Positions 31,063 to 34,086 of a DNA stretch of 34,086 bases are shown in pieces. The DNA comes from Bacteroidales bacterium (lineage in GTDB: Bacteria > Bacteroidota > Bacteroidia > Bacteroidales > UBA932). A program made the translations under genes and the position numbers. Position 1 is the first letter of the stretch, and every line of letters begins with the position of its first letter. The DNA lies in the NCBI GenBank assembly GCA_017934185.1, contig JAGBJY010000032.1, positions 1 to 34,086 on the forward strand. The letters run 5' to 3'. A model generated the notes under the pieces. It searched no databases, was not told the origin of the DNA, and worked only from the letters and a program-made list of their open reading frames with translations.

Positions 31063-32283
31063 ATGATGAACAGAGTAGTGATTACCGGCATAGGTATCTG
31101 GTCTTGTCTTGGAACAGGGCTGGAGGAAGTGCGCGATGCTTTATATAAGGGAAAATCGGGCATTATGCTGGATCCGGAGCGAAAAGCCAAGGGGTTCAGG
31201 AGCGGGCTTACGGCCCGGGTGCCGGCGCCGGATTTGAAGGCCGAACTGCCCCGTTCCCAGCGGGTATACATGCCGGAGCCGGCCCAATATGCGTACTGCG
31301 CTACAAGAGATGCGCTGAGGCAAGCCGGCATCGATCAGGATTACCTGGACAGCCACGAGGTGGGGCTCCTTTACGGCAATGACAGTACGGCCGACGCCGT
31401 GTACAAGTCCGTGGCCAAAATCATTGAGAAAAACGACACCATGCTCTGCGGCAGCGGCGCCATTTTCCAGAGCATGAATTCCACCGTAACCATGAACCTG
31501 GGCGTAATCTTCCACCTGAAGGGCATCAACCTCACGGTTTCGGGCGCCTGCGCCAGCGGTTCCCATGCCATCGGCCTGGGGGCACTGCTCATCCAGAATG
31601 GCTTGCAGGAGATGGTGGTTTGCGGCGGAGCGCAGGAAGTGAACATGGCCGCTACCGCTTCCTTCGACGGGATATCGGCCTTCTCTACGCGGGAGGATGC
31701 GCCGGAAAAGGCTTCCCGTCCCTTCGACCGGGACAGGGACGGCCTGGTACCCGGAGGCGGCGCCGCTACGGTAATTCTGGAAAGCTATGAGAGCGCCCAA
31801 CGCCGCGGTGCCCCCATCCTTGCCGAAGTCCTGGGCTACGGCTTCTCCTCCAACGGAGACCACATTTCTTCGCCCAATGTGGACGGCCCCGCCCGCTCCC
31901 TGGAGATGGCCATCCGCCGTGCAGGGGTGAGGCTAGAAGAGATTGGCTATGTGAATGCGCACGCCACTTCCACGCATGTGGGCGATGCCAACGAGGCAAA
32001 GGCCCTCCTCAGGGTACTGGGAGAAAAAACCGTTCCCATTACCTCTACCAAGAGCCAGACCGGTCACGAAATGTGGATGGCAGGGGCTTCAGAGGTCATT
32101 TATTCCCTCCTCATGATGAAAAACGACTTTGTGGCCGGCTGCCTCAATTTTGAACATCCGGACGAAGATTCCAGCCACCTGCTTATTCCCGGCAGCACCC
32201 TGGAGTGCCACTTTGACACGTTCCTGTCCAATTCCTTCGGCTTTGGCGGCACCAATTCCACACTGATTATCCGGAATGCCTAA
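31063..32283 (+). CDS. Beta-ketoacyl-ACP synthase (FabF/FabB family)
   Basis: 406 residues (405 if the second ATG is used). Condenses acyl chains with malonyl-ACP. Catalytic triad C163 (SGACASGSHAIG), H300 (VNAHATSTHVGD) and H335 (KSQTGHEMWMAG), at positions almost identical to FabF. C-terminal NSFGFGGTNSTLI is typical. The gene begins a tightly overlapping set with an FAD oxidoreductase and a FabG. Ketosynthases in such sets are often dedicated to secondary lipids or polyenes rather than bulk fatty acid synthesis, but a housekeeping FabF cannot be excluded. Confidence 0.9.
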   Translation: MMNRVVITGIGIWSCLGTGLEEVRDALYKGKSGIMLDPERKAKGFRSGLTARVPAPDLKAELPRSQRVYMPEPAQYAYCATRDALRQAGIDQDYLDSHEVGLLYGNDSTADAVYKSVAKIIEKNDTMLCGSGAIFQSMNSTVTMNLGVIFHLKGINLTVSGACASGSHAIGLGALLIQNGLQEMVVCGGAQEVNMAATASFDGISAFSTREDAPEKASRPFDRDRDGLVPGGGAATVILESYESAQRRGAPILAEVLGYGFSSNGDHISSPNVDGPARSLEMAIRRAGVRLEEIGYVNAHATSTHVGDANEAKALLRVLGEKTVPITSTKSQTGHEMWMAGASEVIYSLLMMKNDFVAGCLNFEHPDEDSSHLLIPGSTLECHFDTFLSNSFGFGGTNSTLIIRNA

Positions 32284-33229
32284 AAGCGCCCTCATAATAG
32301 GCGCCGGCCTGGGAGGTCTCCTCTGCGGCCGCCTGCTTTCCCGCAAAGGATGGGACGTGACGCTGCTGGAGGCCGATGAAAAACCCGGCGGCGTGCTGAA
32401 AAGTTTCCTCTGGGAAGGCATCCCCTGCGAATGCGGTTTCCACTCCGTCGGGGGGCTGGGACCCGGCGAAGCTTTGGAAAAAATCTTCCGCCCCCTGGGC
32501 CTTATGGAACTCCCCTGGTATAAGGCCGATGCCGACGAAGGCTTCCCCTTTTTGCGGCTCAACGCTGCCACGGAGGAGGAAATCCGGCACATCACAGGGC
32601 CCTACACCCAAAGTACCTGGCGTTTGAAGGGCGGAGGGAGCACCCTGGTAGAGGAATTAACTAAAGGACTGAAAATCAATACAGGTAACAAAGTAGTCAA
32701 GATAGAAAACCAAAGTGTTACCTGCCAAAATGAGCGCTCCTTTAAGGCCGATGTAACGGTCTCTTCCCTCTCCCCTGACCTTACGTTCTCCCTTCTTCAG
32801 GATCACGTCCGGCCGGCCTACCTGAAACGCCTGGCCAGGATGGAAAAAGGCCCCTCCATTTTCACGGTGCACTGCCTGCTGGAGCCGGACTGCGTGCCTT
32901 GGCAAAGCGGAGACATCTTCCTGGATGGGCAATTGATGCTACACTTCGGCGAGCCCGGAACCCACCTCCTAGAACTGCTTTGTTTTGGACGCGGCCGGGC
33001 CGAAGAAATGATAGCCCGCGCAAAAACGCGCCTTCCGGGACTCGTTGTCCGGAAATACCACACCCTCACATCGGCCGGATATGGCTACATCAAGCATTCC
33101 CGTGCCGATTATATTGCGCCAGCCACGCCCCTTCCCTGGCTCTTCCTTACCGGGCAGAACTTGGGGCTGCATGGAATCCTGGGCACAGCCGTAAGCGCTT
33201 TAAACACCTGTAAATGCATAGAATCATGA
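32276..33229 (+). CDS. FAD-dependent oxidoreductase related to phytoene desaturase, compact form
   Basis: 317 residues. Dinucleotide-binding motif IIGAGLGGLLCGRLLSRKGW with the trailing E of LLEADEKPGG, and a C-terminal FAD contact region PWLFLTGQNLGLHGILGTAVSA. This is the CrtI/amine-oxidase-like pattern, but CrtI proteins are near 490 residues, so the central substrate domain is much reduced. It overlaps the ketosynthase by 8 bases and fabG by 4 (ATGA). It may introduce or remove double bonds in the ketosynthase product; that is inference. Confidence 0.8.
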   Translation: MPKSALIIGAGLGGLLCGRLLSRKGWDVTLLEADEKPGGVLKSFLWEGIPCECGFHSVGGLGPGEALEKIFRPLGLMELPWYKADADEGFPFLRLNAATEEEIRHITGPYTQSTWRLKGGGSTLVEELTKGLKINTGNKVVKIENQSVTCQNERSFKADVTVSSLSPDLTFSLLQDHVRPAYLKRLARMEKGPSIFTVHCLLEPDCVPWQSGDIFLDGQLMLHFGEPGTHLLELLCFGRGRAEEMIARAKTRLPGLVVRKYHTLTSAGYGYIKHSRADYIAPATPLPWLFLTGQNLGLHGILGTAVSALNTCKCIES

Positions 33230-33945
33230 AATACGCTCTTGTTACCGGCGGCAGCCGTGGCATAGGCCGCGCCATTTGCCAGAAGCTCTATCAGATGGGC
33301 TATGAAGTGCTTATCAATTATGTTTCAAACGATGCTGCAGCAAAAGAGACCCTTGCACTGCTGGACGGTCATGGCGAACTGATGAAATTTGACGTGGGAG
33401 ACCCCGAGGCCTCCGTCAAAGGCATCACCCAGTGGCAAGAAGCGCATCCGGAGGCATATATAGAGGTGCTGGTGAACAATGCCGGTATCCGCAGGGACAA
33501 TCTTCTCATCTGGCTGGAGCCCCAGGAGTGGAACCAGGTGCTCCGGACCAATCTGGACAGTTGGTATTACATTACCCGCGCCTGCCTGCAACCCATGCTG
33601 CTGCACCGCTACGGCCGCATCGTCAATGTAACTTCGCTGAGCGGTGTCAAGGGACTGCCCGGACAGACCAACTATTCAGCGGCCAAAGGAGGCCTCATTG
33701 CCGCCACCAAGGCACTGGCGCAGGAGGTAGCCCGTAAGAAAGTGACCGTCAACGCCGTAGCGCCCGGATTTATCAAGACCGACATGGTGGAAGGCCTGGA
33801 CGAAGCCTCGCTCAAGCAGAACATTCCTGCCGCCCGTTTCGGCACACCGGACGAGGTAGCCGCCGTCGTGGGCTTCCTCGCCTCCGCAGACGCCTCCTAC
33901 GTCACCGGCGAAGTCATCGCCGTCAACGGCGGTCTCTATACCTGA
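33226..33945 (+). CDS. fabG: 3-oxoacyl-ACP reductase (SDR family)
   Basis: 239 residues. NADPH-binding TGGSRGIG, NNAGI, catalytic S137, Y150 and K154 (SLSGVKGLPGQTNYSAAKGG), C-terminal VTGEVIAVNGG. Reduces 3-oxoacyl-ACP. ATG at 33226 overlaps the oxidoreductase stop; an ATG four codons upstream is possible but less likely. Whether it serves bulk fatty acid synthesis or a dedicated product depends on other genes not in the window. Confidence 0.92.
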   Translation: MKYALVTGGSRGIGRAICQKLYQMGYEVLINYVSNDAAAKETLALLDGHGELMKFDVGDPEASVKGITQWQEAHPEAYIEVLVNNAGIRRDNLLIWLEPQEWNQVLRTNLDSWYYITRACLQPMLLHRYGRIVNVTSLSGVKGLPGQTNYSAAKGGLIAATKALAQEVARKKVTVNAVAPGFIKTDMVEGLDEASLKQNIPAARFGTPDEVAAVVGFLASADASYVTGEVIAVNGGLYT

Positions 33946-33949
33946 CGAA

Positions 33950-33983
33950 AGAGCCCCGGAGGTCGCAAGACCTTCGGGGCTCT
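33950..33983 (+). terminator. Strong hairpin between fabG and the 5S rRNA gene
   Basis: A 15-bp stem (33950-33964 with 33969-33983) closed by a GCAA tetraloop on the plus strand. It has one G-U pair on that strand, which becomes a C-A mismatch on the other, so it is better formed in fabG mRNA. It lacks a U-run on the plus strand. On the minus strand six U residues (33990-33985) precede it, directly after the 5S 3' end. It probably separates the convergent fabG and rRNA units. Confidence 0.55.
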
Positions 33984-33990
33984 CAAAAAA

Positions 33991-34086
<96 letters not shown>

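Overview
The window looks like a chromosomal segment of a fairly GC-rich member of the Bacteroidota, most likely an uncultured gut-type Bacteroidales. The evidence is promoters of the TAnnTTTG type with occasional TTG boxes about 19-20 bases upstream, almost no Shine-Dalgarno sites, secreted S9 dipeptidyl peptidases, a 5'-nucleotidase split into two genes, a xerC-hpf pair, and a Bacteroidetes-type REP-associated transposase. Genes are densely packed, and no intergenic gap exceeds about 215 bases.

Layout. 1-2001: an ABC-F/Uup ATPase on the minus strand with a strong terminator at its 3' end. 2033-3087: a REP-like palindromic element followed by a REP-associated tyrosine transposase (RAYT), which is packed directly against a PIF1-like helicase (3090-5234). 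5242-9086: lipoate ligase (-), a long MnmA (+) and dihydrolipoamide dehydrogenase (-); the gap between mnmA and lpd is filled by a second copy of the same REP-like element. 9154-14494: a three-gene plus-strand operon with a small membrane protein, a dipeptidyl peptidase IV and a large secreted protein of repeated NPCBM-like domains. 14496-18505: a minus-strand operon with ABC exporter ATPase and permease plus the two halves of a 5'-nucleotidase. 18538-22724: a minus-strand housekeeping operon (stand-alone HsdR-N nuclease, CCA-adding enzyme, XerC-like recombinase, HPF, HolA). 22738-27226: a second dipeptidyl peptidase, a PLP aminotransferase and a ROK repressor, all minus. 27348-31037: a plus-strand operon with a sensor-like membrane protein, TrkH and a RecD-like helicase. 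31063-33945: a ketosynthase / FAD oxidoreductase / FabG cassette. 33991-34086: the 3' part of a 5S rRNA on the minus strand.

What stands out is repeat biology. (a) Two double-hairpin REP-like elements lie in the same window as a RAYT gene, one beside it and one 4.5 kb away. (b) A second family of short palindromes, all reading GAT-hairpin-ATGAC, sits inside coding sequence in frame (ABC-F, MnmA, XerC) and at the cca/xerC junction, where it supplies the stop codon of one gene and the start codon of the next. Copies differ by compensatory stem changes. (c) The 7-mer GGCCGAT/ATCGGCC occurs about 50 times by eye in 34 kb, in all reading frames, far above composition expectation. (d) Several promoters abut the start codon so closely (TTTGYACC followed by RTG) that the mRNAs should be leaderless or nearly so.

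All calls come from reading the sequence; no database search was run. Counts done by eye are marked as such.
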